DNA of 33,304 nt from Chloroflexota bacterium (GTDB lineage Bacteria; Chloroflexota; UBA6077; JAJPHF01): assembly GCA_019686175.1 (NCBI GenBank), contig JADGHJ010000012.1:1-33304 (forward strand), given 5' to 3'. Both the position numbers and the translations under genes were made by a program. How positions within the stretch are numbered: position 1 is the first letter of the stretch; each line of letters begins with the position of its first letter. The notes under the pieces are model-generated. The model was not told the DNA's origin. It did not search any database and saw nothing but the letters and a program-made list of their open reading frames with translations. This document shows positions 24,762 through 33,304 of this stretch, in pieces.

Positions 24762-27095
24762 ATGACCACGGTGGAACACCCCCCGCCGGTGGGCGAGCTC
24801 GGTTTGGCCCGCACCCGCGTCGAGGACCTGCGCCTGATCACGGGCGAAGGACACTACGTGGAGGACATCACGCTGCCCGGCACGTTGTCGCTGGCCTTCG
24901 TCCGCTCGCCGTACCCCCACGCCCGCATCGCGCGCATCGATGCGACAGCGGCCGCCGCCGCGCCGGGCGTGGTCGGCGTGTTCACGGGCCGGGACATCCC
25001 CGCGATCTTCCCGATCCCGCTGCTGCCGATCGTGCCCAACCCGCGCGTCCCGCCGTACGAGCCGCTGGCCATCGAGGTGGTGCGGCACGTCGGCACCCCG
25101 GTGGCAGCAGTGGTGGCCGAGTCGCGGGCGGCGGCCGTCGATGCCGCGCAGTTGGTCGAGGTGGATTACGAGCCGCTGCCAGCGGTCGCTGACGCCGAGG
25201 CGGCGCTGGCCGACGGGGCCCCGCTGGTCTGGCCGGAGTTCGGCAGCAACGTCTGCTTCCAGGTGCGGATGCGCGACGGCAACCCGGAGCAGGCGTTCGC
25301 GCAAGCGGCCCACGTCGTGGCGCTGACCATCCGCTTCCCGCGCCTGGCGCCGGTACCGATGGAGCCACGGGCGATCCTGGCCCAGTACGATAAGTACACT
25401 GGCGAACTGACCGCCTGGGTGACCACGCAGGCGCCCACCGGCACGCGCGACCACCTGGCGCTGGCGCTCGACCTGCCGCAGAACCGCGTGCGGGTGATCG
25501 CGCCCGACGTCGGGGGCGGATTCGGGGCCCGCAGCCCGGCCTACCCGGAATTCATCGTCGCGGCCCACCTGGCACGGCGGCTCGGGCGGCCGTGTCGCGC
25601 GGTCAACACCCGCTCGGAGGACGTGGCGACCACGACGCACGCCCGTGACGAGGTGGTGCGGATAGAGGGCGCGTTCGACGCCGAAGGGCACCTGCTCGCG
25701 CTGCGGGGCCGGGTGGTCGCCAATCTAGGCGCGTTCCTGTACACCAACAGCATCGTCACGCCGCCGCGCATCGCCGCCATGATGCCGGGCTGCTACAAAG
25801 TCGAGCACGCCGACCTCGAGGTGTTCGCCGTCTTCACGCACACCAACCCCACCGGTCCCTACCGTGGCGCCGGGCGGCCCGAGGCAGCCGACTGCATCGA
25901 GCGGCTGATGGACGCTGCTGCCCGCCAGCTCCGCCTGGACCCCATCGAGCTGCGGCGCAAGAACTTCATCGAGCCCAATGAGTTCCCACACCGCATCCCC
26001 ACCGGGCCGGTGTACGACTCGGGCAACTACCCGGGCGCGCTAGAACAGGTCATCGCGCTGAGCGGCTACCACGACCTGAAGCGCCAGCAGGCGGAGGAGC
26101 GCGCGCGTGGCGAGCGCACGCTGATGGGCGTGGGGCTGGCAACCTTCGTGGAGCCTAGCGCGGCCGGCTGGGAGAGCGGCTTCGTGCGCATCGAGGCCTC
26201 CGGCCGCGTCTCGGCCGCCACGGGCTCGTCGGCCCACGGTCAGGGCCACGAGACCACCTTCGCGCAGATCCTGGCTCACCACCTCCAGATCCCCTTCGAG
26301 CACATCGTCGTCCGCCACGGGGACACCCACGTCGGGCCGCCCGGGGTGGGCACATTCGGCAGCCGCAGTACAGTGCTGGGCGGCACGGCGCTCGTCCAGG
26401 CCGCGCAGCAGGTGGTCGAGAAGGCCAAGCGTATCGCCGCCTCGCTGCTGGAGGCGAGCCCGGACGACGTGGAGCTACGTGAGGGGACGTTCCGGGTAGC
26501 CGGCGTGGCGGGGCGCACGGTGACCTGGGCGCAGGTGGCCGCCGCGGCCTACGGGCGCGGCAAGCTGCCGCCCGGCGAGACGCTCGGGCTGGAGGCCAGC
26601 GCCTACTACAACGCGCCGCGCGAGACGTTCGGCTTCGGCGCGGCGGTGGCCGTGGTGCGGATCGACCCCGACACGGGCGAGACGCGCGTCGAGAAGCTGT
26701 ACTGCGTCGACGATTGCGGCACCGTCATCAATCCACTCCTGGTGGAAGGGCAGATCCAGGGCGGCACGGCCCAGGGCCTCGGCCAAGCGCTGCTGGAGCA
26801 GGTCGTGTACGAGCCCGACGGCACGCTGGTCACCGGCTCGCTGATGCACTACGCGCTGCCCCGTGCCCGCACCATGCCCGAGCTGGTCATCGCCGAGCAG
26901 GTGACCCCCTCCCCGCTCAACCCCCTGGGGGCGAAAGGGGTCGGTGAGTCCGGCACCATCATCGGCACCGTGCCGATCATGAACGCGGTCGCCGACGCGC
27001 TGGAGCCGCTGGGAATCCAACACCTCGATATGCCATACACCGCAGAGCGCGTCTGGCAGGCGATCCAGGCCGCTCGGCAGCAGCACCCCTCGTAA
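24762..27095 (+). CDS. Xanthine dehydrogenase-family molybdopterin-binding subunit (CoxL-like, form II type)
   Basis: 777 aa; DVGGGFGARSPAYPEFIVAAHLARRLGRPCRAVNTRSED, PTGPYRGAGRPEAADCIERLMD, VGESGTIIGTVPIMNAVADAL. The loop reads PYRGAGR, not the CO-oxidising AYxCSFR. Confidence 0.93.
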   Translation: MTTVEHPPPVGELGLARTRVEDLRLITGEGHYVEDITLPGTLSLAFVRSPYPHARIARIDATAAAAAPGVVGVFTGRDIPAIFPIPLLPIVPNPRVPPYEPLAIEVVRHVGTPVAAVVAESRAAAVDAAQLVEVDYEPLPAVADAEAALADGAPLVWPEFGSNVCFQVRMRDGNPEQAFAQAAHVVALTIRFPRLAPVPMEPRAILAQYDKYTGELTAWVTTQAPTGTRDHLALALDLPQNRVRVIAPDVGGGFGARSPAYPEFIVAAHLARRLGRPCRAVNTRSEDVATTTHARDEVVRIEGAFDAEGHLLALRGRVVANLGAFLYTNSIVTPPRIAAMMPGCYKVEHADLEVFAVFTHTNPTGPYRGAGRPEAADCIERLMDAAARQLRLDPIELRRKNFIEPNEFPHRIPTGPVYDSGNYPGALEQVIALSGYHDLKRQQAEERARGERTLMGVGLATFVEPSAAGWESGFVRIEASGRVSAATGSSAHGQGHETTFAQILAHHLQIPFEHIVVRHGDTHVGPPGVGTFGSRSTVLGGTALVQAAQQVVEKAKRIAASLLEASPDDVELREGTFRVAGVAGRTVTWAQVAAAAYGRGKLPPGETLGLEASAYYNAPRETFGFGAAVAVVRIDPDTGETRVEKLYCVDDCGTVINPLLVEGQIQGGTAQGLGQALLEQVVYEPDGTLVTGSLMHYALPRARTMPELVIAEQVTPSPLNPLGAKGVGESGTIIGTVPIMNAVADALEPLGIQHLDMPYTAERVWQAIQAARQQHPS

Positions 27096-27192
27096 GCACC
27101 CGGCCCTCGACCACCCGGCAGCCGTAGCCGCGCCGATGGCGAGGGCCGTCGTCTGCCCGCCGCCCAGCTCCCAGGCCACCACCCGCACCCGC

Positions 27193-27240
27193 GAAGTTGA
27201 GCATGATGATATATAATGTTTTGGAAGTTGATAAGATGAT
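27193..27240. promoter_or_regulatory. AT-rich promoter-like region with 8-bp direct repeats (GAAGTTGA) and TATAAT
   Basis: GAAGTTGAgcatGATGAT (27193-27210) and GAAGTTGAtaaGATGAT (27224-27240), with TATAAT at 27212-27217 between them, within otherwise GC-rich DNA. Confidence 0.45.
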
Positions 27241-27286
27241 TGTGCGGTAGTGTGGTCGGAGACCGCCTGCCGCCGCGGAGGTTGTC

Positions 27287-27487
27287 ATGGCTACGAACGT
27301 TTCCGCAGTCCGCGCCGCACACGCGCCCCAGACGACCTGGGTGGCCCGGCTCGGCGACGCCCTGAATCGGTTCCTCGATCATTGGGGCAGCGGCCCAGAG
27401 CTGGTCTGCGGTGACACGGACTCCAGCCTGCTGGCGATCGCCCGCGATGTCCGCAGCGAGGGCTGGGTGACCCGTCGCGCGGCATAA
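27287..27487 (+). CDS. Small hypothetical protein (66 aa)
   Basis: ATG with well-placed Shine-Dalgarno (GGAGG-ttgtc-ATG), downstream of the AT-rich promoter-like region; MATNVSAVRAAHAPQTTWVARLGDALNRFLDHWGSGPELVCGDTDSSLLAIARDVRSEGWVTRRAA. Confidence 0.55.
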   Translation: MATNVSAVRAAHAPQTTWVARLGDALNRFLDHWGSGPELVCGDTDSSLLAIARDVRSEGWVTRRAA

Positions 27488-27546
27488 CTCCACGCGAGCG
27501 GCTACAATCGCCCTAGCACGAATCCCTTGGAGGGAGAGGCAGGGCG

Positions 27547-28530
27547 ATGAAGACGCTCGTGGTGGACCTGCGCGACCGGGTAGAGCTGGCACGCCCGCGC
27601 ATTCCCGACGTTCTGTCGGTCCAGTTCGTCGGCCGCGAGCCAGCGGCCCTGCAGGCGGCGCTGGCCGACACCGAGATCCTGCTCACCTCCCCCTGGCTCC
27701 CGGTCACGCCTACGCTCCTCGATGCGGCCCCACGGCTGCGCTTCATCCAGCTCCCCAGCGCCGGGTTCGACAAGGTGGACCTGGCGGCCACCCGCACCCG
27801 CGGCATTCCGGTGGCCAACGCCGCGGGCGCGAACGCCTCGACGGTGGCGGAGTACGTGTTCCTGGTCGCCATGGCCCTGCAGCGCCGCCTGTTCGAGTGC
27901 CACGCGGGTGTCAGCGCCGGCGAGTTCGCGTCGGCCAAGAGCCGTCTGATGGCCGCCGGGCTGCACGAGCTGGCGGGCAAGACGCTCGGGATCATTGGGC
28001 TGGGCCGCATCGGCAAGCACGTCGCGCGCCGGGCCGCCGCGTTCGATCTGCGCACGCTGTACTACGACATCGTGCGCCCCTCTGCCGAGGAAGAGGCCGC
28101 GCTCCAGGTGACCTTCGCGCCGCTGGACGCACTGCTGCGCGCGGCGGACATCTTGACGGTCCACGTGCCGCTCGATGCCAGCACTTACCACCTGGTGGGC
28201 GAGCGGGAGCTAGCGCTGCTGAAGCCCACCGCGCTGGTGATCAACGCCGCGCGGGGCCCGATCGTCGATCCTGCACCGCTGGCGCAGATGGTGGAAGATG
28301 GCCGCCTGGGCGGTGCCGCCGTGGACGTGTTCGAGGAAGAGCCAGCCCCACCCAGCGACCCACTGGTCCGCCTGGCGCGCACAGGGCATCCCCGTCTCAT
28401 CCTCACGCCCCACGTAGCTGGTGTGACGAGCGAAGCTACCGCCCGCGGGCTCCAGCAGGCGTTCGACAACGCTGCCCGCTTCGCTCGCGGCGAGCCCCCG
28501 CAGGACATCGTGAACGGCGTGGCCGTCTAG
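27547..28530 (+). CDS. D-2-hydroxyacid dehydrogenase (NAD-binding)
   Basis: 327 aa; LAGKTLGIIGLGRIGKHVARRAAAFDLRTLYYD, LTVHVPLDASTYHLVGERELALLKPTALVINAARGPIVDPAPLAQMV, PRLILTPHVAGVTSEA. Confidence 0.94.
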   Translation: MKTLVVDLRDRVELARPRIPDVLSVQFVGREPAALQAALADTEILLTSPWLPVTPTLLDAAPRLRFIQLPSAGFDKVDLAATRTRGIPVANAAGANASTVAEYVFLVAMALQRRLFECHAGVSAGEFASAKSRLMAAGLHELAGKTLGIIGLGRIGKHVARRAAAFDLRTLYYDIVRPSAEEEAALQVTFAPLDALLRAADILTVHVPLDASTYHLVGERELALLKPTALVINAARGPIVDPAPLAQMVEDGRLGGAAVDVFEEEPAPPSDPLVRLARTGHPRLILTPHVAGVTSEATARGLQQAFDNAARFARGEPPQDIVNGVAV

Positions 28531-28667
28531 CTGGGACGTGCTCCACGGCCCTGCGGACCGTCAGTCCATGCCGCGCGCAGCGAGCGGGGCGGCGCCGGCC
28601 GAGCGGCGAGGAGGCCGGCTGGCGGCGGCGGACACGGGTCTCGCCCGCCTCTGCCGCCGCGCAGCGG

Positions 28668-29714
28668 TTACGGCATGTCCGGCTCGAAGGCGAAGCGCAT
28701 GTTCGTGTTGGGGAGCTGGCCGGGGCGGTTGAGACCCAGCTCGTTGGCGTTGTTGTACTGCCGGATCCACACGCTATCGGCCGCCTGGGCCGCCAAGTCG
28801 CCGGGCAGTCCGACGCCGGTGATCAGCGTCTTGAACCACTCCGCCATCAACAGCCCCTCGGTGCAGCGGCACTCCTGTCGGTAGTGCATGATGCCTCGCT
28901 GATAGCGCTGGTACACGAACCCCTGGTTGGTGGGATCGTAGGCCGGCCGACTGATGACAGCGCCCCAGATCTCGAGGTTGGCGAGAGTGACCAGGTTGGG
29001 CGGGACCGTGCCCTCGGGCACCGTGGTGCGGAACGTGGTCCAGAACTGGACGGGCAGGCCGTTCCACTCCTCGGGCGCGTTGGCCTGGATGAACGCTTCG
29101 ATGTCGGTGGCGTAGGTCGGGCTTCCCACGGGCGGCGTGGCGTTCTTCAGCTCCTCATCCACATCAGGGAACACCGAGCCGTTGATGCGCGTGTAGGGCA
29201 TCAGGCCCGGATCGAGCAGGTTGAGCGTGCCCACGCCCTGTGGCTGGATCTCCATGACCAGGCGCTGGAAGAACTGGACCTGCGAGCCATTGAGCAGGAA
29301 CTTGCGCGAGATCGGGTAGCCGAAGGTGCGTACGGCGCCACGCGCGTTGAAGTACTCCCAGAACTGGTCGTCACGGATGCAGAACCCGGTCTGCGGGAAG
29401 CAGCGCTCGGCCGCTACGGGGCCCAGCGGTGGGGCCGTGGGTGTGGGAACAACGACTGTCGGGGCCGGGGTAGGACTGCCGCGCGGGCTCGGCGGCTGGA
29501 CCACCGGTGTCCGCGGGCTGGGCGGTAGGGCCGGCCGCGTGGGCGTGAACTGTGGCGCGGGGGCAGCGGCCGTCACTTGTGGCGCCGGCGCGGCCTGCGC
29601 CACCGCGGAGGTTCCCCAGGCGTCGTGCGGCGGTGTGGCGCGGTCCCAGAACCAGAAGGCAGCAGCCAGGACGACCAGGACGAGCGCGGGCAGGACCCGC
29701 AGCAGGACGCGCAT
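28668..29714 (-). CDS. Secreted/anchored hypothetical protein with Pro/Thr-rich linker and LGFP-like motif
   Basis: 348 aa; N-terminal hydrophobic anchor, linker PALPPSPRTPVVQPPSPRGSPTPAPTVVVPTPTAPPLG, then DDQFWEYFNARGAVRTFGYPISRKFLLNGSQVQFFQRLVMEI. Confidence 0.75.
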   Translation of the reverse strand: MRVLLRVLPALVLVVLAAAFWFWDRATPPHDAWGTSAVAQAAPAPQVTAAAPAPQFTPTRPALPPSPRTPVVQPPSPRGSPTPAPTVVVPTPTAPPLGPVAAERCFPQTGFCIRDDQFWEYFNARGAVRTFGYPISRKFLLNGSQVQFFQRLVMEIQPQGVGTLNLLDPGLMPYTRINGSVFPDVDEELKNATPPVGSPTYATDIEAFIQANAPEEWNGLPVQFWTTFRTTVPEGTVPPNLVTLANLEIWGAVISRPAYDPTNQGFVYQRYQRGIMHYRQECRCTEGLLMAEWFKTLITGVGLPGDLAAQAADSVWIRQYNNANELGLNRPGQLPNTNMRFAFEPDMP

Positions 29715-29948
29715 CGCTTTCTTCCCCTCCCAGCGTCAGATTGCAAGGTTGCCGTGCGGCGACGGGCCGCGGCCCGGCTCCGGCGGCTCGCCGCCACGGA
29801 GCAGGGACCGTACCAGGTGCGCGGTTTGCCGCCACGCGGGACCGGTCTGTATAGTAGCCCGGCTGGGGCGGCCCCACGAAGAGGGCAAGCCCCGTCGGTG
29901 GACAGTGTGCGCCCCCCACACGAGACATGGGCGCGCGGAGCGGAGCGC

Positions 29949-30665
29949 GTGGAGCTGGGCCACTACCTCGACATCGTGCGCCGGCGCTGGTGGCTGGTGG
30001 CACTGACCACGCTGGCTGCCCTGCTGGTCGCCGGGCTGCTGGCCTACCGCGGCGCCTCGGCGTACAAGGCGACCGTGCGGGTCGCGGTCAGCGTGCCGGT
30101 GCCACAGGATTGCCTGGTCGGGCAGCAGCGGGAGTACGACTGCAACTATTACGCCTGGCTGGCCTCGGAATACCTGGCAGACGATCTCAGCGAGCTGGTA
30201 CGGAGCAGAGCGTTCGCCGAGGACGTCGGCGCGCTGTTGGGAGAGCCCTTCGATCCGAAGAGCATCAGCGACGTGGTGCGCACCCGCAAGACGCACCGCA
30301 TCTTGAGCATCACGGTAGCCGCGAACACGTTCGACCGCGCCCACCGGCTGGGCAACGCGATCGTAGAGACGCTGCGCACCAACTCGGGCAAGTACCTGGC
30401 CCAGCTGGCGGCGCAGTCCGGTCAGGTGGTGGTCATCGATCCGCCGGAGACGCAGCGCGGCGACGGCCCTGCGGCAGTGGCGCTGGAGATCGGCTTGCGG
30501 ACCCTGCTCGGCTTGCTGTTCGGGCTGGCGCTGGTCTTCGCGCTGGACTACTTCGACCCGACGCTCCGCAACGAGCGGGATGTCACGCGCACGCTGGGGC
30601 TACCGGTCCTGGGCGAGATCCCCGGCCTGCACAACGGGCGGCGCCCCGCCGCGACGCGCGGATGA
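29949..30665 (+). CDS. Wzz/chain-length-determinant-like protein
   Basis: VELGHYLDIVRRRWWLVALTTLAALLVAGLLAY ... LGLLFGLALVFALDYFDPTLRNERDVTRTLGLPVLGEIPG: Wzz topology. GTG at 29949 or 29898; the track ORF start at 29577 is too far upstream. Confidence 0.82.
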   Translation: MELGHYLDIVRRRWWLVALTTLAALLVAGLLAYRGASAYKATVRVAVSVPVPQDCLVGQQREYDCNYYAWLASEYLADDLSELVRSRAFAEDVGALLGEPFDPKSISDVVRTRKTHRILSITVAANTFDRAHRLGNAIVETLRTNSGKYLAQLAAQSGQVVVIDPPETQRGDGPAAVALEIGLRTLLGLLFGLALVFALDYFDPTLRNERDVTRTLGLPVLGEIPGLHNGRRPAATRG

Positions 30666-30669
30666 CGCG

Positions 30670-31458
30670 GTGCAACTGACGGACTATTTGGCGGTCGTCC
30701 GCAAGAACTGGTGGCTGATCCTGCTGGCGGCAGTGGTCACCGCGCTCAGTGCCCTCGCCTTCTCCAAGCTGCAGACGCCGGTGTACCGGTCCTCGGTGGT
30801 GCTGCAAGTGACGGGGCGGGTAGACTACGGGACAACGCTCGCGCTCAACAACCAGCTGCGCCAGCTCACCAACCGCATCCGGACACGCAACCTCGCGAGC
30901 GAGGTGGACAACCGGTACCAGTTCGACCTGGGGGCCGAGCGGCTGCTCGAGAAGGTGCATGTGCAGGCGTTCTCGGACAGCACCAGCATCCAGATCGACG
31001 TCGACGATAGCAGCCCGGCCCGCGCGCGCCAGATCGCCCGGGGCTTCGCCGAGGTGTTCGCCGAGCGCGAGGCCGCGGCTATGGAGGGGGTGCCCACCTC
31101 GGAGCGGCGCGTCGTGGAGATGCTCGACGAGCCGACGCCGCCGCGCTTGCACTGGCCGCAGACCCGGGTGTTCGTCCTGTCCGGCCTGCTCCTCGGGCTG
31201 CTGATCGGGCTGGTGCTAGCGTTCGTGCGCGAGTACCTGGACGATTCGCTGAAGAGCCCGGCAGAAGTCGAGCGCTACCTCGGGTTGCCGACGCTCGCGG
31301 TCATCCCGCGCGCCCCAGCCGGCGTCCCGGCCCGGGGCGCGAGCAAACGGCCGGTGCCTGCGACGCCCCTGCCCCGGCGGGAGGAGGCGGGGGCGGGAGC
31401 ACCGCGTCGGCTCGGTCGGCGCGCGCCGCGTGGTCGGCGGCCGGGCGGCCGCAACTAG
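30670..31458 (+). CDS. Second Wzz-like polysaccharide co-polymerase subunit with basic C-terminal tail
   Basis: VQLTDYLAVVRKNWWLILLAAVVTALSALAFSKLQTPVYRSSVVLQV ... VFVLSGLLLGLLIGLVLAFVREYLDDSLKSPAEVERYLGLPTLAVIPRAP. GTG at 30670, 5 nt after the previous stop region. Confidence 0.85.
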   Translation: MQLTDYLAVVRKNWWLILLAAVVTALSALAFSKLQTPVYRSSVVLQVTGRVDYGTTLALNNQLRQLTNRIRTRNLASEVDNRYQFDLGAERLLEKVHVQAFSDSTSIQIDVDDSSPARARQIARGFAEVFAEREAAAMEGVPTSERRVVEMLDEPTPPRLHWPQTRVFVLSGLLLGLLIGLVLAFVREYLDDSLKSPAEVERYLGLPTLAVIPRAPAGVPARGASKRPVPATPLPRREEAGAGAPRRLGRRAPRGRRPGGRN

Positions 31459-31473
31459 AAACGGAGGCCTGCC

Positions 31474-32184
31474 GTGGTGTTGAAAGCGGTCCGGCGTGGC
31501 GCGGCGCGGCCGGAGAGCCGCGAGCCTGCCGAATTGATCACCTTGCGCGATCCGCGCTCGCCCATCGCCGAGGCGTATCGCGCCCTGCGCACCAACATCC
31601 AGTTCAGCAGCCTGGACACGGTGCTGCGCACGGTCCTGGTGACCAGCGCCGGGCCAGCAGAGGGCAAGTCCACCACCCTTGCCAACCTGGCGGTGGTCAC
31701 GGCCGAGAGCGGCACCCGGGTGCTGGCAGTGGACTGCGACCTGCGCCGGGCCAACCTCCACACGCTGTTCGGCCTCGACAACACCGAGGGCCTCACGAAT
31801 TTCATTCTCGCGGAGGGGAACGGCCCCCTGCCGGCGCAGCCGACGGGCGTGCCCAACCTCCAGGTCCTGACCACCGGGCCGTTGCCACCCAACCCCTCGG
31901 AGCTGCTCGCCTCGCGCCAGATGGCCCGGGTGCTCGACGTGCTGCGCGACGCGGCCGACCTCGTGCTGTTCGACGCGCCCCCGGTGGTAGCGGTGACCGA
32001 CGCGGCGATTCTGGCACCGCGCATGGACGGGGTGCTGCTGGTGGTAGACGCGGGGACCACGCGACGCGACTGGGCTCGCCGCGCCCGCGCGCAACTGGAG
32101 AAGGTGAACGCCCGTCTGCTGGGCGTCGTGCTCAACAACGCGCAGGTGGACACACAGCTCTACGGCTACTACGCGCAAGTGTAG
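31474..32184 (+). CDS. CpsD/CapB-family tyrosine-protein kinase (BY-kinase)
   Basis: 236 aa; SPIAEAYRALRTNIQFSS, Walker A SAGPAEGKSTTLANLAVV, VLAVDCDLRRANLHTLFGL, DLVLFDAPPVVAVTDAAIL, C-terminal LYGYYAQV. Confidence 0.93.
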   Translation: MVLKAVRRGAARPESREPAELITLRDPRSPIAEAYRALRTNIQFSSLDTVLRTVLVTSAGPAEGKSTTLANLAVVTAESGTRVLAVDCDLRRANLHTLFGLDNTEGLTNFILAEGNGPLPAQPTGVPNLQVLTTGPLPPNPSELLASRQMARVLDVLRDAADLVLFDAPPVVAVTDAAILAPRMDGVLLVVDAGTTRRDWARRARAQLEKVNARLLGVVLNNAQVDTQLYGYYAQV

Positions 32185-32216
32185 CGCCGGGGAGCCTAGA
32201 GAGGACGCAGCGAGCG

Positions 32217-33284
32217 GTGAAGGGTCTGGTGCTGAGTGGTGGCCTGGGCACGCGCCTGCGGCCACTGACCTATACAGGGGCGAAGCAGCTGGTGCCGATC
32301 GCCAACAAGCCGGTGCTGTTCTACGCCCTGGAGAGTCTGGTGGCGGCGGGCATCACCGAGATCGCCATCGTGGTGGGCGACACCCACGCCCAGATCCGCG
32401 CGGCGGTGGGCGATGGCAGCCAGTTCGGGGCCCGCGTGACGTACATCGAGCAGGACGCCCCCCGCGGCATCGCCCACGGCATCGCGATCGCCCGCGACTT
32501 CCTGGGCGACTCCCCGTTCGTCCTGTTCCTCGGGGACAATTTCCTGCGCGAGGGCATCGTCCCCTACGTCGAGCGCTTTCGCCAAGGGGAGTGCAACGCG
32601 CAGATCCTGCTGTATCCCGTGCCCAACCCACAGGACTTCGGCGTGGCGATCCTCGAAGATGGGCGAGTCGTGCGTGTGGTGGAGAAGCCGCGCGAGCCCC
32701 CGAGCGACTTGGCGGTCATCGGGATCTACATGTTCGACCACCATGTCTTCGAGATCGTGCCGCGGCTGCGGCCGTCCGCGCGGGGCGAGTTAGAGATCAC
32801 CGATACTATCCAGGGGCTGATCGATGCCGGCTACCGGGTGGAGGCGCCGATCGTCCAGGGCGCCTGGATCGATACCGGCAAGAAGGCCGATATGTTGGAA
32901 GCGAACCGGCTGATCCTGGAGATCCTCCAGCGCGACGTCCCCGCACACGTCCTCGACGGGGACAGCCAGGCGCACGGGAAGGTGGTCATTGCCGCCGAGG
33001 CACAGGTGGTGAACAGCGTGATCCGGGGGCCGGCGATCATCGGCCCGCGGACGCGGATCGTCAACGCCTACGTGGGACCGTTTACCTCGATCGACCACGA
33101 CTGCGAGATCGTGGCCTGTGAGATCGAGCACAGCATCGTCCTGGAAGGGACCCGCCTGTGCGACATCCCGCACCGTATCGAGGATAGTCTCATCGGGCGC
33201 CACGTCGAGATCCACCGCTCGCCCCACAAACCGAAAGCGTACAAATTGATGCTCGGCGATTACAGCCGTGTGGAGGTGGTGTGA
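32217..33284 (+). CDS. Glucose-1-phosphate thymidylyltransferase, long RmlA-like form
   Basis: 355 aa; MKGLVLSGGLGTRLRPLTYTGAKQLVPIANKPVLFYALESL, VLFLGDNFL, GAWIDTGKKADMLEANRLIL, left-handed beta-helix-like C-terminus. Confidence 0.94.
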   Translation: MKGLVLSGGLGTRLRPLTYTGAKQLVPIANKPVLFYALESLVAAGITEIAIVVGDTHAQIRAAVGDGSQFGARVTYIEQDAPRGIAHGIAIARDFLGDSPFVLFLGDNFLREGIVPYVERFRQGECNAQILLYPVPNPQDFGVAILEDGRVVRVVEKPREPPSDLAVIGIYMFDHHVFEIVPRLRPSARGELEITDTIQGLIDAGYRVEAPIVQGAWIDTGKKADMLEANRLILEILQRDVPAHVLDGDSQAHGKVVIAAEAQVVNSVIRGPAIIGPRTRIVNAYVGPFTSIDHDCEIVACEIEHSIVLEGTRLCDIPHRIEDSLIGRHVEIHRSPHKPKAYKLMLGDYSRVEVV

Positions 33285-33304
33285 TGGGGCGACGGCTGCT
33301 AGTC
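33284..33304 (+). CDS. Start of next gene (partial; MGRRLLV...), possibly a nucleotide-sugar enzyme
   Basis: ATG at 33284 overlaps the preceding TGA (TGATG); only 7 codons visible. Identity inferred from context only. Confidence 0.35.

Noticed and set aside
24762-27095. Calling this gene coxL for aerobic CO oxidation
   Set aside because: The active-site loop is PYRGAGR, not AYxCSFR, and no coxM/coxS partners are present in the window.
27897-29528. 543-aa plus-strand ORF spanning the dehydrogenase end and the antisense of the secreted protein
   Set aside because: Crosses two better-supported genes on opposite strands; no coherent domain.
1-33304. CRISPR arrays, tRNA/rRNA genes, transposases or integrases
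   Set aside because: None recognised on reading; no regularly spaced repeats and no mobile-element protein motifs in the ORF track. Dedicated tools (tRNAscan-SE, ISfinder) were not available.

Overview
GC-rich bacterial chromosomal window with dense, mostly housekeeping gene content; the gene style resembles Chloroflexota/Thermomicrobia (inference, not tested). I support about 30 CDS. They include a left-edge dCACHE-type sensor fragment missing from the ORF track, a glycogen debranching enzyme, citrate synthase, DUF169, an NfuA-type Fe-S carrier, MurJ, a GAF histidine kinase, parts of an SsuA/TauB-type ABC importer, NlpC/P60, EVE, CorA, MurI, IlvD, an FMN alpha-hydroxyacid oxidase, a CoxL-like molybdoenzyme subunit and a D-2-hydroxyacid dehydrogenase. 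An exopolysaccharide module (two Wzz-like proteins, BY-kinase, RmlA-like) closes the window. The standout is the minus-strand operon at 6616-11192: M3 oligopeptidase -> B12-binding radical SAM protein -> L-amino-acid-ligase-type ATP-grasp. The radical SAM ORF appears to end at an in-frame TGA (7975-7977), but reading through gives ...EPWFC-U-AEPTADQFGPLTITEAGV*. This is the C-U-A-E-P tail of the CUAEP/CCAEP-tail radical SAM selenoproteins. The true stop TAG (7918-7920) directly abuts the ATG of the ATP-grasp gene (7915-7917). A perfect 7-bp hairpin with a 5-nt loop starts 12 nt after the UGA, a geometry expected of a bacterial SECIS. No tRNA, rRNA, CRISPR array or transposon was recognised by eye.
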